A stretch of DNA of 64,000 bases from Dendrolimus kikuchii (taxonomy: Eukaryota; Arthropoda; Insecta; Lepidoptera; Lasiocampidae). The stretch's first letter is position 1. Every line of letters begins with the position of its first letter. A program made the position numbers and the translations under genes. The stretch spans positions 11,799,887-11,863,886 of the forward strand of contig CM034392.1 in NCBI GenBank assembly GCA_019925095.2. Reading direction: 5' to 3'. Shown one piece after another: positions 44,610-56,400 of the stretch. Below the pieces are notes generated by a model. It worked only from the letters and a program-made list of their open reading frames with translations, was not told where the DNA came from and did no database searches.

Positions 44610-44900
44610 CGTCGGGTGTTACCTTCAGAAGCTTACTCTGGAGACGATAATGAGGATGTAAATTGGCGTGTGCGGCGTTATCGGGGTGGCAAGCGGCGGG
44701 GACGCGCGGGCCGCGGGTGGCCCGGGCCGCCCAACCTGTGGCGTATCTGTTGCGCCGCCCGCCCGGCCCGGCCTGCCGCCGCCCGCAGCCAGTCTGTGTC
44801 ATCGCGTCGCTGCTGACGCCGCTGCTCGTACCGTATCTCCGAATCTCCCGCGCATCGCGTCTCACACGTTTTCCGCTCCAAAACACGTGCCCTAACAGCT
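44610..44900. promoter_or_regulatory. CpG-rich islet, candidate promoter or first exon
   Basis: The most GC-rich stretch of the gene-poor region (44690-44810 is almost pure G+C). On the plus strand it lies just after the TATA-like end of the duplicated block. On the minus strand it ends in good donor-like sites (GAAG then GTAACA at 44623/44622; CAGA then GTAAGC at 44637/44636). ORFs in several frames (44524-44886, 44663-44959 and others) reflect composition only. Confidence 0.4.
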
Positions 44901-45224
44901 CAAATTACTCAAAAATCACGTATCATTTATTCTCCTTGAAAGTCGATATATTAAAATAAAGAAATTCCGTTTTAAAAAATAATAATTTAGACGTATATTA
45001 TGTTATGTTTTTAATTACTTTAATCACGTTAAATAAGTCAAAATAATATTTAAACGGTGCGCCAATTAAAGCAACATTGGCATTTAAATGTTACAATTGT
45101 CCATGGAATATTTGTTTTAAAGTAAGTATGTGTTCTATAGTAGAATATGTTGTACACGTCTTAACTTTTTGCCGGGTAAATAATTATGTAGGTAGTATTT
45201 ATCAGGCTTCAAGAATTTTTAAAC

Positions 45225-45332
45225 AAATGTTAGCTAAGAGGTGTGTAAGAATAAGCCTAAATGGCACTCTGTTGTTCGTGCCTACCCCGCGAGGGAACTG
45301 GCGTGAAGTTATGTTATGTTATGTTAGCTAAT
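45225..45332 (+). mobile_element. Microsatellite-tailed LINE, 3' scrap
   Basis: GAGGTGTGTAAGAATAAGCC through CTACCCCGCGAGGGAACTGG to the stop and GAAGTTATGTTATGTTATGTT. Same 3' end as the copies at 48.7, 51.9 and 60.2 kb; here the tail unit is ATGTT. Confidence 0.8.
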
Positions 45333-46769
45333 GATTTTCATACTAAATTCAATTTTCTAAGAAGTCATATGCAGACTCAAAGTGAACAGACTAAAAATCT
45401 TCAAACATCCTCTTGTTAATAGTTATTATATACCTATTTTTAAAACTAATTCTTGAAAGACTTCTTTTACCAGATCTATGAATAAAATTTAATAGATTTC
45501 AAAGTTCCTTTCGATGCGTCTAGGTGATATTAATAGATTATGCATATACAATACATGCAACTTCGAGAAAGTATTGTGAAACAAATTTACTTAAAACCAG
45601 ATGCTTTAAGAAGAAAAATAACATATTCTATAAGCAGATAGATAGGCCCGAGCTCGTCTATCATGTCGATTACACTGAATGATTTTCGCCAATGAGAAAT
45701 CGCTTGCTATTCTTCATATAAATCATTCTGTTTTACGCTACTTTATTTACGTTTACCGAAAAACACTTTAGATTTTCCGCACAACTAATGTTAATAGAAT
45801 TTAGCAGCTGTTTTCTTTGTTCCCAAACATGATGTTCGGACAAATGCTGTGGTTTTTACATTGTTTTTGTTATAATAGATTACCACAAGTTGTGATTACA
45901 TTATTCTGCGACATTTTGGTGTTAGAATAAATAGCTTTTGATCGTTAACCCGCTTAGCGTGACAGGTTTATTTGCATATCCTCTCCTCCCATGAAGCGGT
46001 TCTGATAAGACAATAGCCTAAGACATGCAAAGTAGGTTATGAATATAGCATATTAGCAATTATGTTCGATATATATCTATCTATATTTGATATAATTTAT
46101 CAATTTTTGTAAGATATCCCATTTCTCCTTAAAAAGTTGAGAAGATGAACTTTTTTTTAAGAATAATGTGTTCGTGGTTGTTGCGGTCTATGGATTTTAT
46201 TTAAATTTCTGTCTGAAAATAATTATTACTTTTTTTGGAAGGTGGTTAATCAAATGTTTATTTCGACTAAAACGTACTTGAAACACGTATTTTCTTGTAG
46301 ATAAATTACAATAATACAGCTCTCATACTACATACTGCATATTATCAGCTTCTTTCAATGTTCTAGAACCTTTATATGAATCCCATACTAGCAAGTAGAC
46401 GCATTAGAGTCGTTAAACCTTCTCTAATGATATAATATAATCTAACTATAAGTTGTTTTAGTATTCAACCCAGATCATTTATAATTTCCGAAGTAAGCAT
46501 TGCACAATGCACATTGCATTATTATCTGTATAATGAGTTCAATGTTCTCCGAAATATTATGACTGTTCAGTCACTTTAAAATACTAAAATAAATATCATA
46601 AGACGCCTACGTGTTTCAAGATGAGACAATCTTATAATTAGATCTGTCGTATTCTCTAAATACACTGAGTGCTGTCTAAATAGTCGGAGGTATAACTATT
46701 CGAGGCTAATCTGCAATCATAGCAGTCAGGTGCTCAATCAACTCAATCCGCGGTCATTAAGACCCTGAA
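45333..46769. other. Spacer, no gene supported
   Basis: AT-rich non-coding DNA without recognised repeats. Confidence 0.3.
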
Positions 46770-46784
46770 CTTATCTCAGATAAG
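46770..46784. promoter_or_regulatory. Palindromic GATA site
   Basis: CTTATCTCAGATAAG is a perfect palindrome of two GATAAG motifs facing each other, with a further TTATCT at 46790-46795. It lies about 150 bp upstream of a candidate transcription start. Confidence 0.45.
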
Positions 46785-46928
46785 GAATGTTATCTCTAAC
46801 TACTATCTAGATCGATACGTGTAAATACCATGCATCGTTGGTTAAATGCCATTATTAATACCGTTCAATATACTTTACAATCTTGTACCTATTTATAGAC
46901 AAAATTTAACGTGATTAATTTAAGGTGA

Positions 46929-47088
46929 TCAGTGAAAAGTGAAGAACAGTAAGGTGAAGTTTTGAATTTTTGTTGGAGAACCAAAAGGGCAGTGTAGTGC
47001 GTTTCCGGTGTACCAGCGACAAGTACCAATGGCCGGCAAAGCCCGGCGGCGCTAGATCGATCCCGCCACAGCGGCGCGGCTAAACTCC
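46929..47088 (+). promoter_or_regulatory. Candidate promoter start and non-coding first exon
   Basis: An arthropod-type initiator TCAGTG at 46929-46934 is preceded by TATTTATA at 46890, somewhat far for a TATA box. The segment then turns GC-rich and ends in the strong donor CTCC/GTAAGT at 47088/47089. A 9-codon upstream ORF (ATGGCCGGCAAAGCC...TAG) starts near 47029. This looks like a 5' UTR exon spliced to something far to the right, possibly outside the window. Confidence 0.35.
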
Positions 47089-47258
47089 GTAAGTGCATTC
47101 TGCATGTGCAATCACTCAACCGAGATTCATGTACTTTCCGTGCACCCGTTTCGCATGACCCTTAAACCTCTGTGATAACAATAAATAGAATGCTTATATT
47201 GTAAACAATGTAATTAAGATAATTACTGCCTACATTATATTTATTTTTACAAAACAGG

Positions 47259-47574
47259 ATTTTTATTCTTTTATTGCATGAGTTCAGCAGACAGGCAGAC
47301 GGCCCGCCTGATAGAAAGTGGTTACCATCGCCTATGGATATTTTCACCACCAGAGGTGCTACAAATGCGCTGCTGCTCTCTTAAGGTATACTGGAACCTG
47401 GCCACTAATGCCGGAAGCACAACTCAAGGTTGTTATGGCGACATATTCTAGTCCAAGCGTGGTAGCCATCCAGACGGGTAAACCCTGCCACCTAGCTGTG
47501 GGTTGTTTTGTCGCCTCTTACGACAGGCTGCCCGGCCGCAGGAAATTGTATTCTTTCTCCGTTCCTGTACGGAT
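47259..47574 (-). mobile_element. Short LINE-derived element (head+tail family)
   Basis: A full-length copy with a T-rich left edge (the poly(A) on the minus strand), the conserved tail (AGACAGGCAGACGGCCCGCC on the plus strand), a junction near 47385, and a head ending GTTCCTGTACGGAT. Confidence 0.82.
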
Positions 47575-48274
47575 GCATAATATCATCAATAATTACGGAT
47601 ATATTTTTAGGAGTTCGTAAGTATTTTACCAAATACCGAACTCTTAAAAATCGTCATGTCTGCCTATATATCCATCTGTTTGTGTATGGCACAAGCAAAA
47701 TTTTCAAGTGTATAGGTATGAAAAGCAGGAAAGTGTATTTTACATGCTGTTACACTATTACAATACTCAGATGTACTCGTATAAGTCTTGAAATATCATA
47801 ATAATGTTTCAGAGTGGATCGCCTCTATCGAATCCTTTACTGTGCGTAATACGCACTTGGATGTTGTTATAGTAATTTCAGATGAATACTCTGAATAGCT
47901 GTCTTTAATTATTCACATTTTTGTTCTTTTTAATTTCGTAAAGCGGGTATAGCCCAGCAATGCTTGCTTGTCGTAGGGATTATTATACTCCTTAAGGGTT
48001 TGACATTGAGGGATGCCAAAGACTGTGAAGAATGAAAAATAGCAAAGCGGACTTCGGGCTACGAAGCGGATGCTCCTGTTACAAACAATTGGAATTTCAC
48101 AGTAAGATGATGGGGACTTAACGTTTTTTCTTATTTCTTATATTATATAATATAACCGATGTAAACGCATCATGTTTGTCCAAAGCAGATTGTCTGGTTT
48201 TACACGTATATAGTGTGTAGGATTCCCCAAGATATTTTTCTTCACTCCGAATACTTAATAGATGCAATGATATG
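47575..48274. other. Spacer, no gene supported
   Basis: Non-coding sequence between two short retroelements. Confidence 0.3.
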
Positions 48275-48410
48275 ATATGCACACTAGGTCAAAAAATCTG
48301 GCTAAGCGGTGCATACTTTCCGGGCAGGATTCGAATATACTTAACTACAAGGAGACGGTCGCGTTGTCACTAATCTGCCACGATATACTAAACTAGTCCG
48401 CTCTGTTATT
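48275..48410 (-). mobile_element. tRNA-like SINE head (SINE-T), degraded
   Basis: On the minus strand TGGCAGATTAGTGACAACGC resembles a Pol III A box region and ATTCGAATCCTGC a B box. It continues into the shared body ATGCACCGCTTAGCCAG and TTTTTTGACCTAGTGTG. Related copies lie at 57.3 and 63.7 kb. Confidence 0.6.
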
Positions 48411-48705
48411 TGGATCATAATTATAAAATGCATAAAGTAGGTACCGTAGAGAGTTAAAAGTAACATTCCGAGTATTTAACTCTAAAAATATAATTCTGTG
48501 ATAAGAAACACGTTCATTTTATCATGAAAAGTATGTATAAACAAAAAAAAATGAGTAAACACATCTGTAAAATATGTCCTTCATAAATAACCAAGCTTAA
48601 GATGTTTTTGATTATGTTTGTAATGCTGTCATATTGTTTGAAGATGTCACATGTTTTTCAAGTTTGTAAGGCAATAAAAATTCTCTTGAAGAATGTATAT
48701 ATTAT

Positions 48706-48823
48706 ATACATACATAACTTCACGCCAGTTCCCTTGCGGGGTAGGCACGAACAACAGAGCGCCATTTAGGCTTATTCTTACACACCTCATTTGCTTCTTT
48801 GACATTCATAACTCTTGTCATGT
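48706..48823 (-). mobile_element. Microsatellite-tailed LINE, 3' scrap
   Basis: ACATACATAACTTCACGCC then TCCCTTGCGGGGTAGGCACG; read on the minus strand it encodes the same C-terminal end as the larger copy at 51.9 kb. The tail is short. Confidence 0.8.
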
Positions 48824-48954
48824 ATTATCGTATATATCTTGTCATATATTATATAATATCGTAAAATGCAACAGTTTTCTTAGAATACGCTAAAATATTA
48901 ATAAAATATTCAATCAAATTTATAATAAATATTACGAAAATTGAAAAGTCTATT

Positions 48955-49175
48955 TCTGGAAAGGTGTGGGGGCTTCATCTGAGAAAATGTTACAATTATA
49001 AGCCGTTTCACGGAAATGTGCCAGTGGGCCGGTGTAATCCATTATTTATGAAGTGATATTGTTTTTAATTGTTAATAACGTTACATATTGATAGATAACG
49101 TATGTATATACACTAAGGTAGCTATGCCTTAACGGTGTTATTTTTAGCTCTATAAATAAGATGCATTTGGCCAGA
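48955..49175 (+). repeat. Duplicated non-coding block, copy 2, with TATA box
   Basis: Homologue of 44330-44560: CTTCATCTGAGAAAATGTTA, AGATAACGTATGTATATACA, GCTATGCCTTAACGGTG and then CTATAAATAAGATGCATTTG. Here the end is a better TATA match (TATAAATA). There is no CpG islet behind this copy. Confidence 0.55.
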
Positions 49176-50253
49176 GTTAATAACTTTAAAAATATCCCCG
49201 GTGCGGCCCCAGCATAATTTCTAAAATGTCATAATAGCGAAAACTTTTATTCATTCGCAACGATGCCCCATACGTTATCGACTTTAGATATTTAATATGT
49301 TTGTATGTCTGAAAGTTTGTTTCGAATAGGCACCGACATGACTGAACATGTTTTAATCATAACTTAAGGTATTAAAAACTCGTGTTTCAGAAAACATCAA
49401 TATAAAGTTCAAATCCCACGCAAACGATGTTGCGGGTATAGGTATAGGTAAGCTTAAATATGTTAAGAGTTTGATCTATCTATTTACGGAAGATCATCGT
49501 CTAAGTATAACAAGCAGCGGTAGATGACTTTAGTATAGATATTCAAAAGATCTTTGAGGTTCATAGCTGATTTGTCACGGCCGGTCGAATAGTTAACAAA
49601 AACTTATTGTCTAATTATTGATAAGTGTCAATCATTAGTTTAACCGTGGAACTATTGTCAGTAATAAGCGTTTAACGGATGCCTGATACTCTATGTTTTA
49701 ACAAACAGTAACAAGAAACTGTACAGGTGAATTTTGGAATACAGCCAATGATACAAGTCTCTTTTGTTTCACTTCAGTTCAGTGAACAGCTACCTATAAA
49801 TTAAATCAGTGTGTTTGTTTGTTTAGAGCAAAGCAGCGGTTACCGTCACGGAAATACTTTCACCAAAATATCGCGATCATAAACTCACATGGCCGCTACG
49901 GCCGATATTTATTTACATTAAAGAACATCAAGTAAACATATATGTAAACTATGAGAGCATACGGTTAATAAATCATGAATTAGACCTAAAAGTATGGTTC
50001 ACCGTTTCATAATTATTTCCTTTTCAGCAAATGTAGGTACTCAAGTAAAATTGTAAACGTGAAAACAAAGCGGACTTTCGTTTCGAGAATTGTTTTAATT
50101 ACACTGAAACGTGGGACGTAACAAACTGGTACTTATTTAAATAAATTATTCTGTATCTGGATTATGAATTGATGTAATTTATTTGGTTGGTACATTAGTT
50201 AATTAATAATACATTTATAGGCAAATAAGAATTCGTACTAAGATTCATAAGGG
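49176..50253. other. Spacer, no gene supported
   Basis: Non-coding sequence; no repeats recognised. Confidence 0.3.
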
Positions 50254-50760
50254 ATGCTGATGATCCCATCAACAAATAATTGGTCGTCGACAGCCAACCG
50301 CTGTCTACTACTGCACGTAGGCTTTTTCAAGTTTGCGCCCTCTATTCCGGTCCTCCGTTATTCCTCGATCTGCTGCTCGTCAATCCATCGGGCTGGAGGG
50401 CGTCCTACACTACATTTGCCGAGAGAAGCGGTCTCCACTCCAGGACTCGTTTGCTCCATCGGCCATCGATTCTGCTTCAAATTTGGCCGGCCCACTACCA
50501 TTTCAGCAAAACTAGCAAGCTGAACCAGGGTTCTCTTATGGATATTCTCATTTCTGATTTTATCCATAAGAAATACTCGCAACATAGCTCGCTCCATAGC
50601 CTGCTGGGCGACATTTAGTTTGTGAAGCAACTTCACTGTTAATATCCACGTCACGGCGCCATACGTCATGACGGTTAGGACGCTTTGCTCGAAGATTTTC
50701 GTCTTCGAGTATTGCGGAATGGTTAACGTGAAAACCCGAAGCAGCTTTCCAACTGCACAA
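50254..50760 (-). pseudogene. RTE-type LINE C-terminal relic
   Basis: The minus strand reads MTYGAVTWILTVKLLHKL, QQAMERAMLRVFLMDKIRN, KRTLVQLASFAEMV and VGRPPARWIDEQ. LTYGA.TW, Q.AMERAMLG.S..DKIRN and GRPP.RW.D are conserved in the region after the RT of RTE-type LINEs. It is 5'-truncated and contains frame breaks. The same family occurs at 35.8 kb. Confidence 0.78.
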
Positions 50761-51872
50761 CCTAACTGAATCCTTCTATTGAAAAATAATAGGTATATTA
50801 TACAAATAAGAATCTTTGTTAAATTGTTACATAGACAATTATTTCTGCAAGTACGGTATCGTTAAACATTTTAATTGAAGATTTGGAAGTGTTATAAAAG
50901 CAATAAATAGTTGTATCTAATCACTGCCGTCTTCTTTCAGTTCTTTTTGTTTTTCCCAATGACGTAAAGTCGGCAAAGTATGTCTTTCTTCCATAGTCCT
51001 ACTTCATACTTTGGCATACATAGTTGATCGCACCACAAATCAATGTTTAAGACGAATATATAGGCATATATTGTTTTTTACTTCTCTCTTTACATATTCA
51101 TTGCTATTTTAAATTTACTAGTTGCCATTTCAAGTATGTGCCAGTCTTTAAGTTATTTCTTATTATTTAATATACAAATATTAAATACCTATCTAATGTT
51201 ATTTGAAAATTATTAACCTGTACCTAGCCTAGGTATTCCATTCTACGTACAAAAGCACCTACGTAATGTCGCTGTTACCTATTGGTAATAAATCAAATCA
51301 CACCGTGGAGATAGGTGGAATTTTCGTATTATCATTCTAGCCCGATGTAGTGGAATATTGCACGTAACTACTCTCTGAATACACATATGTACTATAAAAT
51401 ATGAGTATATGGTACGTAGAGTATAACATTTGATTTTTAGTTTAATATTTTTACATTAGTATTTCTGTATGGTGTAATCCTTGTTGAACAACAATTGTAT
51501 TTAGTACATAAAGATATGTATATAGAATTAAAGCTAATTATAATACATTTTGTAGAAAGAATATAAACTTCCATTAATTATATTTCAAACATATTTTATA
51601 TTTACTAAGCCTATTATGAACATGCGCTCTTTAAATAAGACGATGTTTGTTTTAGTGAGGAAGTTCAGCGTATCTATACTAATATTACATAGAGGGAAGA
51701 TTTGCATTTTTGTGTTTGTAACGAATAAACTCAAAAACTGTTGGACCGAATTCATAAATTATTTTACCAATAGTAAAATATATTTTAACAACAATTTATT
51801 AAATAAAAACAAAAATTGGGCTTCTCATGTTAACATGGTAAGTATACGTATTATCAGATTAGTTTTATACAC
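50761..51872. other. Spacer, no gene supported
   Basis: AT-rich non-coding DNA. The ORF 51616-51948 ends in the LINE microsatellite and is not believed. Confidence 0.3.
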
Positions 51873-52365
51873 ATACATACATACATACATACATAACTTC
51901 ACGCCAGTTCCCTTGCGGGGTAGGCACGAACAACAGAGCGCCATTTAGGCATATTCTTACACACCTCACTTGCTTCTTTCACATTCATAACTTTTGTCAT
52001 GCACGCTCGTCTGTTCTTAAGGCTCCTGACATCACCTTCTGCTAGTACACGATCAATTTGATCATGGAAGGTGTGTCGTGGCCTTCCACGACTTCTGTAT
52101 CTATCCACTTTTACATTGCATATCTGCGTAGTCATTCTTTCATCATGCATTATTTCCACATGCCCGAACCACCGGAGCATTCCTTTCCTTACCTTCACCC
52201 CGACACTCTCTTTCAGACCAACTCTCTTTCTTACTTCGGTATTACGAACGCGGTCCGCGAGCGTCACTCCGCAGATTTTGCGCAGTGCTCGCATCTCGAC
52301 CGCGTTTACTCTACTTTCATGCTCTCTCTTCCATACCAAACTCTCGCTACCATACGTCGACGGCT
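51873..52365 (-). mobile_element. Microsatellite-tailed LINE, 5'-truncated copy with intact C-terminus
   Basis: The minus strand keeps one open frame of 146 residues (52339-51899) and a few more codons upstream (YGSESLVWKREHESRVNAVE). Recognisable blocks are GMLRWFGHVEIMHDERMT, SRGRPRHTFHDQI and KWRSVVRAYPARELA. The RWFGH...GRPR arrangement is the C-terminal zinc-knuckle-like region that follows the RT in several LINE clades, so the clade is left open. The stop codon is followed almost at once by an ATGT microsatellite (about 51873-51897 on the plus strand as CATA). This is the longest of four copies in the window. Confidence 0.82.
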
Positions 52366-53471
52366 TGTATGAATGGCAACTCTTGATTGGAAATTAACTC
52401 CTAACATCTGAAATATGTAGTAAACTGTTTTACAATCGTACATAATTAAAACTAATTAATTAAAGTATCGTACATATATGTATTTATAGGATCTTGCTAC
52501 AAATAAGAACAAACAAACATTCAGAAGTGGAATTATAACAGGAGGTTATACCTATATATCCAAGAGTAGAAGAAAACTCAGTTTCCAGAACAATGTTGGA
52601 GCAAACGAGAGTCAATGCGACTTTAACTGGGTTTCCATATCTTAATATACATTATTTTTCCTTACTATTGGTAGACAAATTTGTTTTTTTTTATGGTGAT
52701 GGCTGCAATGCCATTTATGTATTGATTTTGCCAATGTCGAGGACATAGAAAAGCCAGGTGATATAAAAATGAATTTTGGCCGGTAAATTAAAAAGAAAAA
52801 GAAAATACTGCCAATGTAATACACTACAATAAACATAATATTTACAACAAACCATAAGAGAAAAGGACAAAACTAAATAATAACTAGGTAGATAAATTAC
52901 CGGTCATTATTAATGCAAATGAAATGAATGACCAAAATTGAGAGACATGTCACACAGGCACAATACAGTCCTAAAAATATAAATAGAAACTTTTCTTACA
53001 TAAAAATAATCTGCTTACATAACATAATTTCTGTAAAATTGTGGTTTCTTACGTTTTGTCATTTAGAAAACTGATATTATAATGTCAAATAAAAGGCAAT
53101 GAAAACGGAACTTCACAACATTAATTTCCTTTTAATTCAATGTTTCGTTCTTAATTAATTCAAACATCCTTTGTTTAAAAGCATTTGTACATTCCACATA
53201 TATTTTCGTATCAAATTATTAAACGACGATGTACGAGAGGGTGTGTAATAAGATCTGCAGAATTTTATAATTGAGTCTAGTCCGTTTTTTTAGGTATTTA
53301 TAAGTCTCTCAACAGAGCTCATCAAATTAATCTACTTTAAAAACAGTTACCAACAATCTTCCTTTGTGTTTTACGGACAGGAATGCTTATTATTAGGATT
53401 CCATAGCCAAAGTACAATACGAAACGCTTACGATTCGCCGTGTCTATCTATCCGTCCATATGTCACGGCCT
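52366..53471. other. Spacer, no gene supported
   Basis: AT-rich non-coding DNA. Confidence 0.3.
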
Positions 53472-56400
53472 TTTTTTTTTTTTTTTTTTTTTTTATAGCT
53501 GGAGTACAGCAAACAGGCTGACGGCCCACCTGGTGGAAAGCGGTTACCGTCGCCTATGGACGTTTGCAACATCAGAGATGTCGCCAACGCGCTGCCGGCC
53601 TCGAAGAAATTTTATGACACCCTTTTTGAAGAACTCCATATCGTAGCGCTGTGGGAAAACCTCGGCCGGGAGCTCATTCCAAATCCCCACGGTACGCGAG
53701 AGAAACGTTCTACAGAACCGTTGCGTACATGAGCGAAGCGGCTCAAGGAAGTGGGGGTGAACTCCCAATCGATGGCGAGCGGTGCGATGGTAGAAGGAGG
53801 ACGAAGGCACCATTCTAAACAGTTCTTCGGAACATTCCCCGTTATACAGTCGGTAGAATACGCAGAGAGAAGCAAAGTCTCTCCTAAGGCCAAGCGTATC
53901 TAAACCGTCTGTGAGTATGGGATCATCGACAACGCGAAGGGCTCGACGTTGAATACTGTCCAGGGGATTAAGTTGGTAAGCAGGTGCTCCAGCCCAAAGG
54001 TGTGAGCAGTACTCCATATGCGGCCTCACCTGGGCTTTGTAAAGCACAAGGCGTTGCCGCGATGTGAAGTACTTCTTGGACCGGTTTAGCACTCCCAGCT
54101 TCTTGGAGGCAAGTTTTGCCTTGCCTTCAAGATGGCCCCTGAACTGTACATCGTTCGTGATGTTGATACCGAGGATCCCAATACTTTTGGAGGTGGTAAG
54201 GGGAGTTCCTTGGAACTCAAGCGCTTGCTCGAATGGAGTTTTTTTGGCAGAGAATACGCAGACCTGTGTCTTCTTGGGGTTGAAATGGACAAGGTTTTGT
54301 CTCCCCCATTCAGAGACTCTCTGTAAGGAATGTTCTACTTCAGACACAAGTCTAACCCGACTTTCCTCCACAAATGATCGAGGGACGTTTGCACGACCAG
54401 AGTACTGCGCATCGCCAGTGCTGTCATCCGCATAGCAATGAATGTTGTGATTAGACAACATATCATTGATATGCAAGATGAACAACGTTGGCGATAGCAC
54501 ACAACCCTGGGGCACACCAGCGTTGATGGGCTTGATACTTGAGCAGCAACCGTCGACAACGACTTGAATGCTGCGCCCATCAAGAAAGCTGGATGGATAG
54601 CCAGGTACAAAGTCCCTCAGGTATCCCATATGATGGCAGCTTCGATAGAAGAGCCTTGTGCCAGACCCGGTCGAAGGCCTTAGCAATATCTAGACTAACT
54701 GCCAGTGCTTCCCCTTTGCTCTCAATGGCTTCAGCCCAACGGTGGGTTAGGTAAACCAAGAGATCCCCAGCTGAGCGACCGTGGCGGAAGCCGTATTGCC
54801 GGTCATTTAGTAGCTGGGAATCTTCGAGGTAACCCAGAAGCTGCGCGTTGATAATACGCTCCATCACCTTTGAGAGCAAAGAGGTTATTGCTATAGGCCT
54901 GTAATTCGACGGGTCTGTGCGGTCCCCTTTTTTGGGGACAGGGTGCACATGGGCAATCTTCCACGAAGCGGGGACACAACCCTTGTGATAAGAGAGAGTG
55001 AAAAGTCGGGCAAGGACTGGAGACAGCTCAGCTGAACACGTCTGCAGCACAATAGCAGGAATGCCATCAGGGCCAGAAGACTTCTTGACGTCGAGGGAGC
55101 GGAGAGCACATCGGACTGCTTTTTGTGTAAATCGCACCTCCGGCATTCTATACTCACACTCTGGGATTGTAGGTGGAGTTTCTCCCCCGTCGTCAAGAGT
55201 CGAATTGGCCGCAAAGATTTCACCCAGAAGATCGGCTTTATCTTTGGCGGCGTGTGCCAGACGGTCGTCCACTGTGCGCAGAGGTGGAAGAGATGCCCGA
55301 CAGAAGTTTCCCTCGACAGCTTTGGCGAGGGCCCAAAAAGCTCTAGTCCCAGAAGGGTAGCTAGAGAGGCGCTCACCAATTCTGCCGATGTGAATGAATT
55401 TTGCTCTCACAAGCTGCTTTTTGAGGGACCTGGAGGCAGCATTGTATCTCTTTTTCAGGTCAGAGGAACTTGGATCCTGACGAGCCCGCGCTCCAGTCCA
55501 GGCTCGATAAGCCTGTTGCTTTAGCTTTACAGCCTCAGCACAGGACTTATCGAACCATGGTTTGCTCGTACCACCGATGGGTACCTTAGAGTTTGGAATG
55601 AAACATTCTATTCCCTGCAGTATCACATCGGCGACCGAGTCTGCGCATGCATCAGGATCTTCTGACGAGAAACATAGCTGCCTCCATGGGTAGGATGCAT
55701 AGAATTCACGCAGTCCATCCCAATCTGTTGACCTGTATCGCCACACCTTCCGTTGTCCAGCGGGACGAGTCCGATCGGCAATAGGAAGGGGCACCACCGA
55801 AGATACCAGACAATGATCAGAGGTTCCCAGTGGAGCACTGATCGAGATCTGGTAATTCTCCGGGTGTGTGGTCAGCAGAAGATCTAGCAAAGAGGGCTCA
55901 TGATCCACTCTATCCGGTATTCGGGTAAATCCCGTGATCACCTGAGTGAATCCATGGGCGAGAGCAAAATCATAGGCAGTAGTCCCTGGCAGATCAGTTC
56001 TCGGGGAACCCAACCACTCAGCGTGATGAGCATTAAAGTCCCCGAGTATGACTACCTCTGCTGAGGGGTACTGCCCGAAAACTCTGTCGGTTCTCTCATG
56101 AACGTGTTCAAAAAAGCGAGCTGTTTCAGTCCTTGCGCATTCCCTACCATGGGACCGGTATAAGCACGCATAGATCCGAGTGGAACCACCAAAATCTATG
56201 CGTACCCACAAGATGGAAAGGTCCCTATCTTCAAGGCCGTGGAGACGGCGACAGCAGATATCTTCCCGGACGTATACACAGACCCCGGCTTTTGACAGAA
56301 ACAAGTGTTCCAGATTGTAGCCGGGGTAGTGAAGGTATGATGTGTCGACCGGAGTAGAAATCTGTGTCTCCGTTAAAAATAATAAGGCCGGCTTTGCCGT

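Noticed and set aside
44524..44959. Several GC-rich ORFs in different frames of the CpG islet
   Set aside because: Open in many frames because of composition; no domain and no initiation context that favours one.
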